From: Streptomyces sparsogenes
GTDB taxonomy: Bacteria > Actinomycetota > Actinomycetes > Streptomycetales > Streptomycetaceae
Length of the DNA: 64,000 bases
Direction of reading: 5' to 3'
NCBI RefSeq assembly: GCF_001704635.1
Contig: NZ_MAXF01000100.1
Coordinates: 1 to 64,000, forward strand
Of the stretch, positions 42,220 to 50,945 are shown piece after piece. A program made the position numbers and the translations under genes. Every line of letters starts with the position of its first letter. Position 1 is the stretch's first letter. Below the pieces are notes generated by a model. It did no database searches. It was not told where the DNA came from and saw only the letters and a list, made by a program, of their open reading frames with translations.

Positions 42220-42507
42220 GCGGTCGCGGAGTCCTTTCCGTCCACGCGGGACACCGACTCTAGGCGAACGGTGAACGGACGCCGGGGAGCGAGTCGCCCG
42301 CGCCACGCCGAGTCACGCGTGTGGTGAAGCCCACAAAAGGGACAAAGGATCTCTTCGGGCTGTCAGAGTGCAGGAGAAGTTCGCCGCCGGTCCAGTCGCG
42401 GGACGGGTGGTGGACCTTCATATGTTCATCAGTGCGTACGCCGCCACGGTCCCCGGCGGGCCGCCCCCGGGTCCGGCGAGTTCGGCGCGATACCCGGAAA
42501 GCAGGCC

Positions 42508-44802
42508 ATGGCCGCACTCGCCCGGTGGTGCCTCAGGCGCCGCCTCGTCGTCATCGCGCTGTGGCTGGCCGCCTTCGCGGGCGTATCCGTCGCGGCCGTG
42601 GTCACGGGGTCCGCGTACTCGAACGACTACGGCATCCCGGGCACGGACTCGGCGCGGGTCTCCGCGCTGATGGCACGGGAGTTCCCGCAGCGGGCCGGGG
42701 ACAGCGACACCATCGTCTGGCAGACGGCGCCAGGCGCGGGCACGGTGCGCGCGGTGGACGTCCGGCAGCGCATGGCGGCGGCGCTGGAGCGGGTCGGGGA
42801 ACTGCCCGGCGTCGTCTCCGTCACCGGGCCGTACCAGCCCGACGGGACGGCGCCCGGCGAGACGGCGATGGACACCAGCCGGATCAGCGCCGACGGGCAC
42901 ACCGCCTACGCCACCGTCGTCTTCGACAAACCCGCCTCCGAACTCGGCGCGGCCCAGGTGCGCGAGGTGGTCCGCACCGCCCGCGCCGCGGCGACCGACG
43001 GGCTGCGGGTGGAGATGGGCGGCGCGGGCATCGGCGCGGCGCAGGGGACCGGCTCAGCCCACCTCAGCGAGGCCATCGGGGTCGCGGCGGCCGCCGTCGT
43101 CCTCCTCCTCGCCTTCGGCTCGCTCGCGGCCGCGCTCCTGCCCATCGCCACCGCGGTGGTCGGCGTGGGCACCGCCTACGCGGGCGTCGGGCTGCTCGGC
43201 CACGCCATGACCGTCGCCGACTTCGCGCCCATGCTCGGCACGCTGATCGGGCTCGGCGTCGGCATCGACTACGCGCTGTTCATCGTCACCCGGCACCGCC
43301 AGGGCCTCCTGGCGGGGCTGCCGGTCGAGGAGGCCGCCCGGCGCGCGGTGGCCACCTCGGGGCGCGCGGTGATCTTCGCCGGGGCGACCGTCTGCGTGGC
43401 GCTGCTGGGCATGCTGGTGCTGCGTCTGGACTTCCTGAACGGGGTGGCGGTCGCCTCCGCGCTCACCGTCCTGCTCACCGTCGCCGCCTCGATCACCCTG
43501 CTGCCCGCCCTGCTCGGGCTGATCGGGACCCGGGCCCTGAGCCGGCGTCAGCGGCGCCGGCCGGCGTCGCGCGGGCCGCGGCGCAGGGCGCCCCGGGGGT
43601 TCGCCGTCCGCTGGTCCGCCCTGGTCGAGCGGCGCCCCAAGCTGCTCGGCGCCCTCGCGGCCGTGCTGATGCTGGTCCTCGCGCTGCCCACGCTCTCGCT
43701 CCGTCTCGGCACCTCCGACCAGGGCAACGACCCCGCCTCCGCCACCACCCGGCGCGCCTACGACCTGCTCGCCGACGGCTTCGGGCCCGGCTTCAACGGC
43801 CCGCTGACGCTCGTCGGCCGCATCGACGGCGCCGCCGACCGGCTCGCCTTCGGCAAGCTCCCCGAGACCCTGCGCGGCACCGAGGGAGTCGCCTCGGTGA
43901 GCCGGGCCGAGCCGAGCACCAGCGGCGACACGGCCGTGATCACGGTCGTGCCCACGACCGCCCCCCAGTCGCGGGCCACCTCCGACCTGGTGGCCCGGCT
44001 GCGCCACCAGGTGCTGCCCAAGGCCGCGGAGTCCACCTCGCTCCGGGTGTACGTCGGCGGGCTGACCGCGGGCTACGACGACTTCGCGACGGTGATCGTC
44101 GGAAAGCTGCCGCTGTTCGTGGGGGTGGTGGTGGGCCTCGGCGGCGCCCTGCTGCTGCTCGCCTTCCGCAGCATCGGCATCCCGGTCAAGGCGGCGGTCA
44201 TGAACGTGGCCGCCGTCGCCGCGTCGTTCGGCGTCGTCGTCGCCGTCTTCCAGTGGGGATGGGGGAGCGAGCCGCTGAACCTCGGCCGGGCCGGGCCGAT
44301 CGAGCCCTTCCTGCCGGTGATCATGATCGCGGTGCTCTTCGGTCTCTCCATGGACTACCAGGTCTTCCTGGTCAGCCGGATGTACGAGGAGTGGCGGCAG
44401 ACCCGCGACAACCGGGTCGCGGTGCGGGTCGGCCTCGCCGAGACCAGCCGGGTCATCAACTCCGCCGCCGTCATCATGATCGCCGTCTTCTCGGCCTTCG
44501 TGCTCAGCGGCGACCGGATCATCGCCATGTTCGGCATCGGTCTGGCCGCCGCCGTCGCCCTGGACGCCTTCGTCCTCCGTACGCTGCTGGTGCCCGCCCT
44601 CATGCACCTGCTGGGCCGCGCCAACTGGTGGCTGCCGCGCCGGCTGGACCGCCTGCTGCCGAGGATCAGCATCGAGGCGCCGTGGCCCGCCGGCTCTCCC
44701 CCTGAGCCGTCACCAGTACCTCACCCGCGGCCGTCCGGTAGTACAGCACCGACCGCCCGGCACGCCGCCGCCGCACCAGGTGGGCATCGAGAAGGACCTT
44801 GA
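42508..44802 (+). CDS. MMPL/RND-family membrane transporter
   Basis: A 764-residue exporter with about 12 hydrophobic segments in two halves, each preceded by a periplasmic-type loop. GVGIDYALFIVTRHRQGL and GLSMDYQVFLVSRMYEEW are the paired proton-relay motifs of MmpL proteins, both with their Asp-Tyr. Likely lipid or siderophore export (family knowledge). The last ~45 residues after RISIEAPWP are low-complexity Pro/Ala-rich and lie antisense over the end of the downstream regulator gene, so the natural stop may once have been earlier. Confidence 0.92.
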   Translation: MAALARWCLRRRLVVIALWLAAFAGVSVAAVVTGSAYSNDYGIPGTDSARVSALMAREFPQRAGDSDTIVWQTAPGAGTVRAVDVRQRMAAALERVGELPGVVSVTGPYQPDGTAPGETAMDTSRISADGHTAYATVVFDKPASELGAAQVREVVRTARAAATDGLRVEMGGAGIGAAQGTGSAHLSEAIGVAAAAVVLLLAFGSLAAALLPIATAVVGVGTAYAGVGLLGHAMTVADFAPMLGTLIGLGVGIDYALFIVTRHRQGLLAGLPVEEAARRAVATSGRAVIFAGATVCVALLGMLVLRLDFLNGVAVASALTVLLTVAASITLLPALLGLIGTRALSRRQRRRPASRGPRRRAPRGFAVRWSALVERRPKLLGALAAVLMLVLALPTLSLRLGTSDQGNDPASATTRRAYDLLADGFGPGFNGPLTLVGRIDGAADRLAFGKLPETLRGTEGVASVSRAEPSTSGDTAVITVVPTTAPQSRATSDLVARLRHQVLPKAAESTSLRVYVGGLTAGYDDFATVIVGKLPLFVGVVVGLGGALLLLAFRSIGIPVKAAVMNVAAVAASFGVVVAVFQWGWGSEPLNLGRAGPIEPFLPVIMIAVLFGLSMDYQVFLVSRMYEEWRQTRDNRVAVRVGLAETSRVINSAAVIMIAVFSAFVLSGDRIIAMFGIGLAAAVALDAFVLRTLLVPALMHLLGRANWWLPRRLDRLLPRISIEAPWPAGSPPEPSPVPHPRPSGSTAPTARHAAAAPGGHREGP

Positions 44803-45661
44803 GATGGCGGCCCACCGAGCCCAGGCCCTGGCCGGTCAGCGCGACCAGCTGGGTCGTGCTCTTCGGGGTGTCGAGCAGCACCAGCACCCCCGCCCGGGCC
44901 GGGCCGAGCAGCCGCCCCAGGGACTCGGGCACCGACGGCCGGCCCGCCTCGGCCAGCGCGCCCGAGCAGGCGTACACCACGGCGTACCGGTGCGGGGCGT
45001 CCCAGGAGACCCACCCCGCGCTCGGGGTGACCGGGACGAACAGCAGCCGCGCCCCCGAGATCTCCTGAGGCGGATAGTCGTGCGCGTTGATCTGGAGCCG
45101 GCTCTCCCCGAGCCACCGCATCCCCGGCCGCATGGCGTCCAGCACCGAGGCCCAGCCGCCCTGGCTCAGCTGCGCGGTGCGCGCCACGACGTCCGCCTCG
45201 ATGATCCGCCGCCGCCGTTGCCAGGTCGGCAGCACCGTCTCGGACCACACCCACTCCAGGAGGTCGGCGGTGCGCTCGGCCACGTCGGAGCGGTGCAGCG
45301 GGCCGGGGAGCGGGCCGCGCAGCGATACGGTCAGGTCGGCCCGGGCCCGCTCGGGCGGGGTCGCGCGGACGCGGGTCAGCTCCTCCTCGAAGCCCGGCTC
45401 GCCCTCGCCGGTGGGGGTGGGGGTGAGGAAGTCCGCGAGCCAGCGGTGCCCCACAGCGGCCCCTATGGTCAGCGCGGTGAGCGGGTCGCGGGCCAGCCGG
45501 TCCCGGTAGGCGGGCAGATGGGCGTCGAGCCAGGCGCGCTCGCCCGGGTGCCCGGCCACGCCCCGCTGCAGGGCGAGCAGACACGCGGTGGCCTCGGCCA
45601 GCGGTGAGACGACGAACCGGCTCCCGGCGAGAGTGTCCGCGTTGACCAGCCACCAGCCCAT
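44666..45661 (-). CDS. Winged-helix regulator (ArsR-like, DUF5937 type)
   Basis: A 331-residue regulator. A long N-terminal domain (LLALQRGVAGHPGERAW, WVSWDAPHRYAVVYACSGAL) is followed by a C-terminal winged helix: DTPKSTTQLVALTGQGLGSVGRHLKVLLDAHLVRRRRAGRSVLYYR. HTH at the C-terminal end is the DUF5937-plus-ArsR arrangement common in Streptomyces. GGAGG lies 8 nt before ATG 45661. It is divergent from an MFS exporter across a palindrome and is its probable repressor. Its last 137 nt overlap the MMPL gene tail on the other strand. Confidence 0.85.
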   Translation of the reverse strand: MGWWLVNADTLAGSRFVVSPLAEATACLLALQRGVAGHPGERAWLDAHLPAYRDRLARDPLTALTIGAAVGHRWLADFLTPTPTGEGEPGFEEELTRVRATPPERARADLTVSLRGPLPGPLHRSDVAERTADLLEWVWSETVLPTWQRRRRIIEADVVARTAQLSQGGWASVLDAMRPGMRWLGESRLQINAHDYPPQEISGARLLFVPVTPSAGWVSWDAPHRYAVVYACSGALAEAGRPSVPESLGRLLGPARAGVLVLLDTPKSTTQLVALTGQGLGSVGRHLKVLLDAHLVRRRRAGRSVLYYRTAAGEVLVTAQGESRRATAPRC

Positions 45662-45662
45662 C

Positions 45663-45682
45663 GTTTCGCCTCCGCGCGAAAC
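45663..45682. promoter_or_regulatory. Operator-like palindrome between regulator and MFS gene
   Basis: GTTTCGC (45663-45669) and GCGAAAC (45676-45682) flank a 6-nt spacer, adjoining the regulator start. A -10-like TACAGT on the minus strand (45686-45681) overlaps the right arm. Confidence 0.6.
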
Positions 45683-45721
45683 TGTAACGCCCCCGGGCGG
45701 GGGCCACCGAGACTCCCGGCC

Positions 45722-46987
45722 ATGCGCACGTACCGAGAACTCTTCGCCGCGCCCGAGTTCACGCCCTTCTTCCTCACCGGCACCCTCCAGGTGGCCGCCC
45801 AGGCGGTGAGCGGGCTGGCCCTCGGCACCCTGATCTACGCGGCGACCGGCTCACCGCTGCTGTCCGCCCTCAGCATGTTCGGCCCCAGCCTGGCCCAGGT
45901 GGTCGGCGCGACGGTGCTGCTGTCGGCCGCCGACCGGGTGCCGCCGCGCGCCGCGATGTGCGCCCTGGCGCTGTTCTCCGCGCTGGGCACCGCCGTGCAA
46001 GCCGTCCCCGGGCTGCCGGTACCGGCCGTCTTCGCCGTCCTCCTGGTCCTCGGGGCGACCGCCTCGCTGGGCGGCGGGGTGCGCTACGGACTGCTCAACG
46101 AGATCGTGGCGCGGGACGGTTACCTGCTCGGCCGCTCCGTCCTCAACATGTCCGCGGGCGCCACGCAGATCTGCGGCTACGCGGTGGGCGGCCTGCTGGT
46201 GACCGCACTGTCGCCGCGCGGCACGCTGCTCACCGCCGCCGCCCTCCACCTCGCCGCCGCGGCCGTCGCCCGCCTGGGCCTGCGCCGGCGGCCACCGCGC
46301 GCCGCCGGACGGCCGTCGGTCGCCGAGACCTGGCGGGGCAACGCCCGGCTCTGGTCGTCCGTGCCGCGCCGGTACGTCTACCTGGCGCTGTGGGTGCCCA
46401 ACGGGCTGATCGTCGGCTGCGAGTCCCTCTTCGTCCCCTACGCGCCCGGCCACGCCGGGCTGCTGCTGGCCTGCGCCGCCCTGGGGATGCTCGTCGGCGA
46501 CACCCTGGCGGGCCGGTTCCTGCCGCCCTGGTGGCGGGAGCGGCTCGGCGCCCCGCTGCGCCTGCTGCTCGCCGCCCCGTACCTGGTCTTCGCCGTGCAG
46601 CCGGCGCTGCCGCTCGCGGTGGCCGCGGTCGGCCTCGCCTCGGTCGGCTTCTCCGCCGGCCTGCTGCTCCAGGAGCGGCTGATGGCCCTGACCCCCGACG
46701 AACTGAGCGGGCACGCGCTGGGGCTGCACTCCTCGGGGCTGCTCACCATGCAGGGCGTCGGCGCCGCCCTGGCGGGCGCCGTCGCCCAGTGCACCTCGCC
46801 GGCGACCGCGATGGCCGTCATGGCGGCGGCCTCGGTGGCGGTCACCCTGGCGCTGGCCCCCGGGCTGCGACCGGAGAAGCCCGGTCCTGAGGTACCGGGC
46901 CCAGGGGGTGGCAGGTCGAAGGCCGGGGGTCTAAGTCCCACCGGCCGTCCTAAGGCCCCCGCGGAAGGCGGGGCTCAGGAGGCCTAA
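45722..46987 (+). CDS. MFS transporter (probable drug efflux)
   Basis: A 421-residue 12-segment MFS protein: RTYRELFAAPEFTPFFLTG start typical of the Streptomyces subgroup paired with DUF5937 regulators, GALxYA-type TM2-3 loop ADRVPPRAAM, and GLLLQERLMALTPDELSGHALGLHSSGLLTMQGVG near TM10-11. The C-terminal ~45 residues are Gly/Pro-rich. Substrate unknown; the divergent regulator suggests inducible efflux. Confidence 0.88.
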   Translation: MRTYRELFAAPEFTPFFLTGTLQVAAQAVSGLALGTLIYAATGSPLLSALSMFGPSLAQVVGATVLLSAADRVPPRAAMCALALFSALGTAVQAVPGLPVPAVFAVLLVLGATASLGGGVRYGLLNEIVARDGYLLGRSVLNMSAGATQICGYAVGGLLVTALSPRGTLLTAAALHLAAAAVARLGLRRRPPRAAGRPSVAETWRGNARLWSSVPRRYVYLALWVPNGLIVGCESLFVPYAPGHAGLLLACAALGMLVGDTLAGRFLPPWWRERLGAPLRLLLAAPYLVFAVQPALPLAVAAVGLASVGFSAGLLLQERLMALTPDELSGHALGLHSSGLLTMQGVGAALAGAVAQCTSPATAMAVMAAASVAVTLALAPGLRPEKPGPEVPGPGGGRSKAGGLSPTGRPKAPAEGGAQEA

Positions 46988-47006
46988 GGCCCCCGCACCA
47001 GCGGAG

Positions 47007-47024
47007 ATCGGGCACTCGCCCGAT
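47007..47024 (+). terminator. Hairpin after MFS gene
   Basis: ATCGGGC pairs with GCCCGAT over a 4-nt loop, 20 nt past the MFS stop; no T tract. Confidence 0.4.
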
Positions 47025-47101
47025 GCGCGGCACCCCCCTTGCGGACGAAGGTTGAGTGCGTTGAAAGACACGTCACCCACATCTCACTGAAGGAGAAGAC
47101 G

Positions 47102-47296
47102 ATGTTCCACTACGAACTGCACAAGGTCCGCGAGGCGGAGGCGCTGCGTGAGGCCGCCGAGTACCGGCTGGCCCGCCGGGCCCGGCGCGCGGGCGCCGGC
47201 CGATCCCTCGGCGACGAACCAGGAAGGCGGGTGAAGACCGCGGACCGGCGGGACGGCGGCCGCCGTTCGCCGCGGGCGTTCGGCACCGCCGCCTGA
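47102..47296 (+). CDS. Small basic protein, unknown function
   Basis: A 64-residue protein with GAAGGAGA at good spacing before ATG 47102. N-terminal FHYELHKVREAEALREAAEYRLARRARRA is a charged amphipathic helix; the rest is Arg/Gly-rich. Similar small proteins beginning with this FHYELH(K) helix occur widely in Streptomyces, with no known role. It lies just ahead of the LAL regulator on the same strand. Confidence 0.75.
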   Translation: MFHYELHKVREAEALREAAEYRLARRARRAGAGRSLGDEPGRRVKTADRRDGGRRSPRAFGTAA

Positions 47297-47473
47297 CCTC
47301 CGGACCGCGCCGTGCCGCCCCTGCCGAGCACCGCCCCCGGCCGCCGGGTCCCCCCGGCGCCCGGCCGTCCCGTCGCCGCGGCACCCGTCCGCGCCCTCGC
47401 CCCGGTCCACGGCACCCCCCGAACCCGTATCGGGCTGTCGGACCCTTGTGCGATGCTCGACGACGTGCACCAC

Positions 47474-50400
47474 ATGTCTGTCAGCCCGGTGTTCGTCGGC
47501 CGCGCCGAGGAACTGGCAACTCTCACCGACGCGCTCGCCCGCGCCACCGCAGGCGAGCCGCAGGTGCTGCTCGTCGGAGGGGAGGCGGGAGTCGGCAAGA
47601 GCCGGCTGGTGGACGAGTTCCTGACCCGGGCCACCGCCGCCGGGGCCGCCGCCGCCGTCGGCGGCTGCGTCGAGATCGGGGTCGACGGCCTGCCGTTCGC
47701 CCCCGTGTCCACCGTGCTGCGCTCGCTGCGCCGCAAGCTGGGGGACGAACTGGACCGGGCCGTCGCCGGACAGGAGGGCGAGCTGGCCCGGCTGCTGCCC
47801 GAACTGGGCGAGACCGCCCGCGAATCGCGGGAGGAGGACAGCCGCGCCCGGCTCTTCGAGCTCACCGTCCGGCTGCTGGAGCGGCTGGCCACCGACCGCA
47901 CCCTGGTCGTCGTCATCGAGGACCTCCACTGGGCCGACCGCTCCACCCGCGAGCTGCTCGGCTATCTCTTCCGCTCCCTGATCAGCTCCCGGCTGCTGGT
48001 CGTCGCCACCTACCGCTCCGACGACATCCACCGCCGCCACCCGCTGCGCCCCTTCCTCGCCGAGATCGACCGCATGCGGGCGGTGCGCCGCATCGAGCTG
48101 CGCCGCTTCAACCGCTCCGAGGTCCGCGCCCAGATCGCGGGGATCTACGGCGCCCGGCCGGAGCGGGCGCTGGTCGACCGGATCTTCGAGCGCAGCGACG
48201 GAAACGCCTTCTTCGTCGAGGAGATCGCCCGCAGCATCAGCGAGGGCTGCGCCACGGGGCTCAGCGAATCGCTGCGCGACCTGCTGCTGGTGCGGGTCGA
48301 GGCGCTGCCCGAGGAGGCCCAGCGGGTGGTGCGCATCCTGGCCGAGGGCGGCTCCACCGTGGAATACGAACTGCTGCGCGCGGTCGCCCGGCTCGGCGAG
48401 GACGACCTCATCGAGGCGCTGCGCGCCGCCGTCGGCGCCAACATCCTGCGGCCCACGGGCGACGACAGCGGCTACCGCTTCCGCCACGCCCTGGTCCGCG
48501 AGGCCGTGATGGACGATCTGCTGCCCGGCGAGCGCTCCCGCATCAGCCGGCGCTACGCCGAGGTGCTGGAGGCCGACCCCACGCTGGTGCGGGCCGACGA
48601 GCGCGCCGCCCGCCTCGCCAGCTACTGGTACCACGCGCACGACCCGGCCAAGGCCCTGCCCGCCGTGCTGCGGGCCGCCGTCGAGGCCCGTCGGCGGTAC
48701 GCCCACGCCGAGCAGCTGCGGCTGCTGGAGCGCGCCATGGAGCTGTGGGAGGACGCCCCCCAGGAGATCCGCGAGGTGCAGCGGCCCCTCGACTACGCCG
48801 AGGCCTATCCCGCGTGCGCCCGCGAGGACGGCGCGCTGCGCCATCTGGACCTGCTGGCCGAGGTGGTGGTGGCCGCCTACCGGTCGGGTCAGCGGGAGCG
48901 GGCGCTGGCCGTCGCCCGGCGGGCGCTGCGCACGCTGGACGAGAGCGAGGACCCGCTGCAGGCCGCCTGGTTCTGGACCCAGCAGTCCAAGCTGATCAGC
49001 TCTCTGGGGCGGGGCGACGGCTGGGCCGAGCTCAGCCGGGCCCAGGAGCTGGTGCGCGGCCTGCCGCCGTCCGCCGTGCACGCGGACGTGCTGGCGCAGG
49101 CGGCCGGCTGGAACATGGTCCGCCGGCCGGGCCCGGAGGGGTTCGCCGTCGCCGAGCGGGCGGTGGAGCTGGCCCGGCTGGTCGGCGCCCACAGCACCGA
49201 GCTGCACGCCCGGCTGACGCTGGGCTACTTCATGGCCGAGTCCGGGGACGTCGAGGCCGGCCTCGCCCAGATGCGGGAGGTCTGCGAGGCCGCGATCGAG
49301 ATGGGCGACGTCAGCATCGTGGGGCGCTGCTTCGTCAATCTGACCTCCGGGCTCGAGGGGCTCGGCCGGTCCGCCGAGGCGGTGGAGGTCGCCGAGAAGG
49401 GCGTCCGGATGCTGGACCACTTCGGCCTGACCGACTCCCTGGCGTGGGTGTTCGGCAACATGGCCGAGTCGCTGCTGTCGCTGGGCCGCTGGGCCGAGGC
49501 GGAGGAGGCCGCGGCCTCCACCCGGCGCCTGGCGATCGGCAACAAGGCGCATCGCCTGGCGGTGAACCGGTTGGCCAGGCTGGCGCTGAGCCGGGGCGAC
49601 TGGGACACCGCGGAGCGCGAGCTGGCGGAGGCCCGCGAACAGCAGCACCTCATCGGTGAGCCGCAGTTCACCCTCCCGTTCGCCCACCACTGCCTGGACC
49701 TCGCGGCGGCCCGCGGCCGGATCCTGGAGGTCCGCTCGCTTCTCGGCCAGGTCCTGGAGGACGGCTTCCGGGCCGGCATGCAGCGGTACACCTGGCCGCT
49801 GCTGGTGGCCGCCACCGCGGCCGAGGCGGACGCCCGCGGTCTGCCCGCGGCCGAGCCGGGCCGCGCCGAGGCCCTGGCCCGGATCCGGGCGGCGGCCAAG
49901 CGGGTGGCGCAGCCGGTACCGGTGTGGCAGGCCTACGGCCGGCTGCTGGACGCCGAACTGGCCCGCGCCGAGGGGCGCGACGACGCCGAGCGCTGGGCGG
50001 CCGCGGTGGCCGCCCTGGAGCGGCTGGACCGCCCGCACCCCCTGGCCGGGGCCCGCTTCCGCTGGGCGGAGGCGCTGCTGGACTCCGGTGCGCCCCGGGA
50101 GCGGGTCGCGGAGCCGCTCGCGGCGGCGCACACCACGGCGGTCCGGCTGGGGGCGCGCCCGCTGCGCGAGGGGATCGAGCTGCTGGCCCGCCGCGCCCGG
50201 CTGCCCCTGCCATCCGGCCCGGACGCCACCGCCACCGCCCCGCTCGCCGCCCTCCCCGCGACCCGCTCGCCGGAGCCCGCCGCCGAGCCCGCCGACCCGG
50301 CCGCGGCCCTCGGACTCACCCCCCGGGAGCGCGATGTGCTGCGGCTGGTGGCCCTGGGGCGCAGCAACCGTCAGATCGCCGAGGAGCTGTTCATCTCGCC

Positions 50401-50530
50401 GAAGACGGCGAGTGTGCACGTGTCCAACATCCTGGCGAAGCTGGAGGTGTCGGGCCGTGGCGAGGCGGCGGCGGTGGCGCACCGGCTGCGGCTGGTGGAC
50501 GGCCTGGCGGACGAGGCGATGGCGCGCTGA
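47474..50530 (+). CDS. LAL-family LuxR regulator with AAA ATPase domain
   Basis: A large ATP-binding LuxR regulator, about 1,018 residues from ATG 47474 (ATG 47453 also possible; neither has a good ribosome site). Domains: AAA_16 ATPase with Walker A VGGEAGVGKSRLVDEF and Walker B VVVIEDLHWADRSTRELL; long TPR-like helical middle; C-terminal GerE/LuxR HTH LTPRERDVLRLVALGRSNRQ, then EELFISPKTASVHVSNILAKL. FVGRAEELATL begins the domain. Such regulators switch on secondary metabolism or sugar genes; no cluster is adjacent. Confidence 0.9.
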   Translation: MSVSPVFVGRAEELATLTDALARATAGEPQVLLVGGEAGVGKSRLVDEFLTRATAAGAAAAVGGCVEIGVDGLPFAPVSTVLRSLRRKLGDELDRAVAGQEGELARLLPELGETARESREEDSRARLFELTVRLLERLATDRTLVVVIEDLHWADRSTRELLGYLFRSLISSRLLVVATYRSDDIHRRHPLRPFLAEIDRMRAVRRIELRRFNRSEVRAQIAGIYGARPERALVDRIFERSDGNAFFVEEIARSISEGCATGLSESLRDLLLVRVEALPEEAQRVVRILAEGGSTVEYELLRAVARLGEDDLIEALRAAVGANILRPTGDDSGYRFRHALVREAVMDDLLPGERSRISRRYAEVLEADPTLVRADERAARLASYWYHAHDPAKALPAVLRAAVEARRRYAHAEQLRLLERAMELWEDAPQEIREVQRPLDYAEAYPACAREDGALRHLDLLAEVVVAAYRSGQRERALAVARRALRTLDESEDPLQAAWFWTQQSKLISSLGRGDGWAELSRAQELVRGLPPSAVHADVLAQAAGWNMVRRPGPEGFAVAERAVELARLVGAHSTELHARLTLGYFMAESGDVEAGLAQMREVCEAAIEMGDVSIVGRCFVNLTSGLEGLGRSAEAVEVAEKGVRMLDHFGLTDSLAWVFGNMAESLLSLGRWAEAEEAAASTRRLAIGNKAHRLAVNRLARLALSRGDWDTAERELAEAREQQHLIGEPQFTLPFAHHCLDLAAARGRILEVRSLLGQVLEDGFRAGMQRYTWPLLVAATAAEADARGLPAAEPGRAEALARIRAAAKRVAQPVPVWQAYGRLLDAELARAEGRDDAERWAAAVAALERLDRPHPLAGARFRWAEALLDSGAPRERVAEPLAAAHTTAVRLGARPLREGIELLARRARLPLPSGPDATATAPLAALPATRSPEPAAEPADPAAALGLTPRERDVLRLVALGRSNRQIAEELFISPKTASVHVSNILAKLEVSGRGEAAAVAHRLRLVDGLADEAMAR

Positions 50531-50653
50531 GCCGGCCCCGGGGCGAGCCGGCCCCGCGCCGGCGGGCCTGAGGAAGGCGGGGCCCCGGCCCGGCGGGGCG
50601 GTGTCTTCGACTGTGGCGAGGCTCAGGCCTGGCGGGAAGCTGTGACTCAGGCC

Positions 50654-50689
50654 TGAGGGAGGCTGGGGCTCTGAGGGAGGCTGGGGCTC
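50654..50689. repeat. 18-bp tandem repeat, 2 copies
   Basis: TGAGGGAGGCTGGGGCTC at 50654-50671 and 50672-50689; the second copy runs into the stop codon of the DUF6191 gene. CTCAGGCCTG also occurs three times nearby. Confidence 0.85.
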
Positions 50690-50855
50690 AGGCCTGCCGG
50701 GGGCGGACGACCACCCGGCCCGAGTCCAGGTCGATCGGCCCCCGCCACGGGTTGTCGCCGTCGCCCACGTCGTCCACGGTCAACTCCAGCCGGTTGCGCT
50801 CTTCCTCGGTGTTCCGCCGACCCGGCGAGAACAGTTCCTCGATGATGTTGAACAC
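50688..50855 (-). CDS. DUF6191-type small protein
   Basis: A 55-residue protein, starting GTG at 50855: FNIIEELFSPGRRNTEEERN opens it, followed by a TVDDVGDGD linker and GPIDLDSGRVVVR. The same pattern of EELF-PGR-TEEERxRLELT-GPIDLxSGxVVVR is a conserved small Streptomyces protein family; no function is known. Ribosome site is weak (GGGGG). Likely missed by length-filtered gene calling. Confidence 0.75.
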   Translation of the reverse strand: MFNIIEELFSPGRRNTEEERNRLELTVDDVGDGDNPWRGPIDLDSGRVVVRPRQA

Positions 50856-50945
50856 GGCGACCCCCAAGGGCGAGCGACTCCCGCCAGTCTAGGCGCTGCC
50901 CCGCCGATCTCCCCTGGCCGGTCAGGAGATCGAGATCCACGCCCG

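Noticed and set aside
46949..46996. Direct repeat CCTAAGGCCCCCGC at the MFS gene end as an attachment site
   Set aside because: Two 14-bp copies only 20 nt apart; too close for an att pair and likely local duplication.
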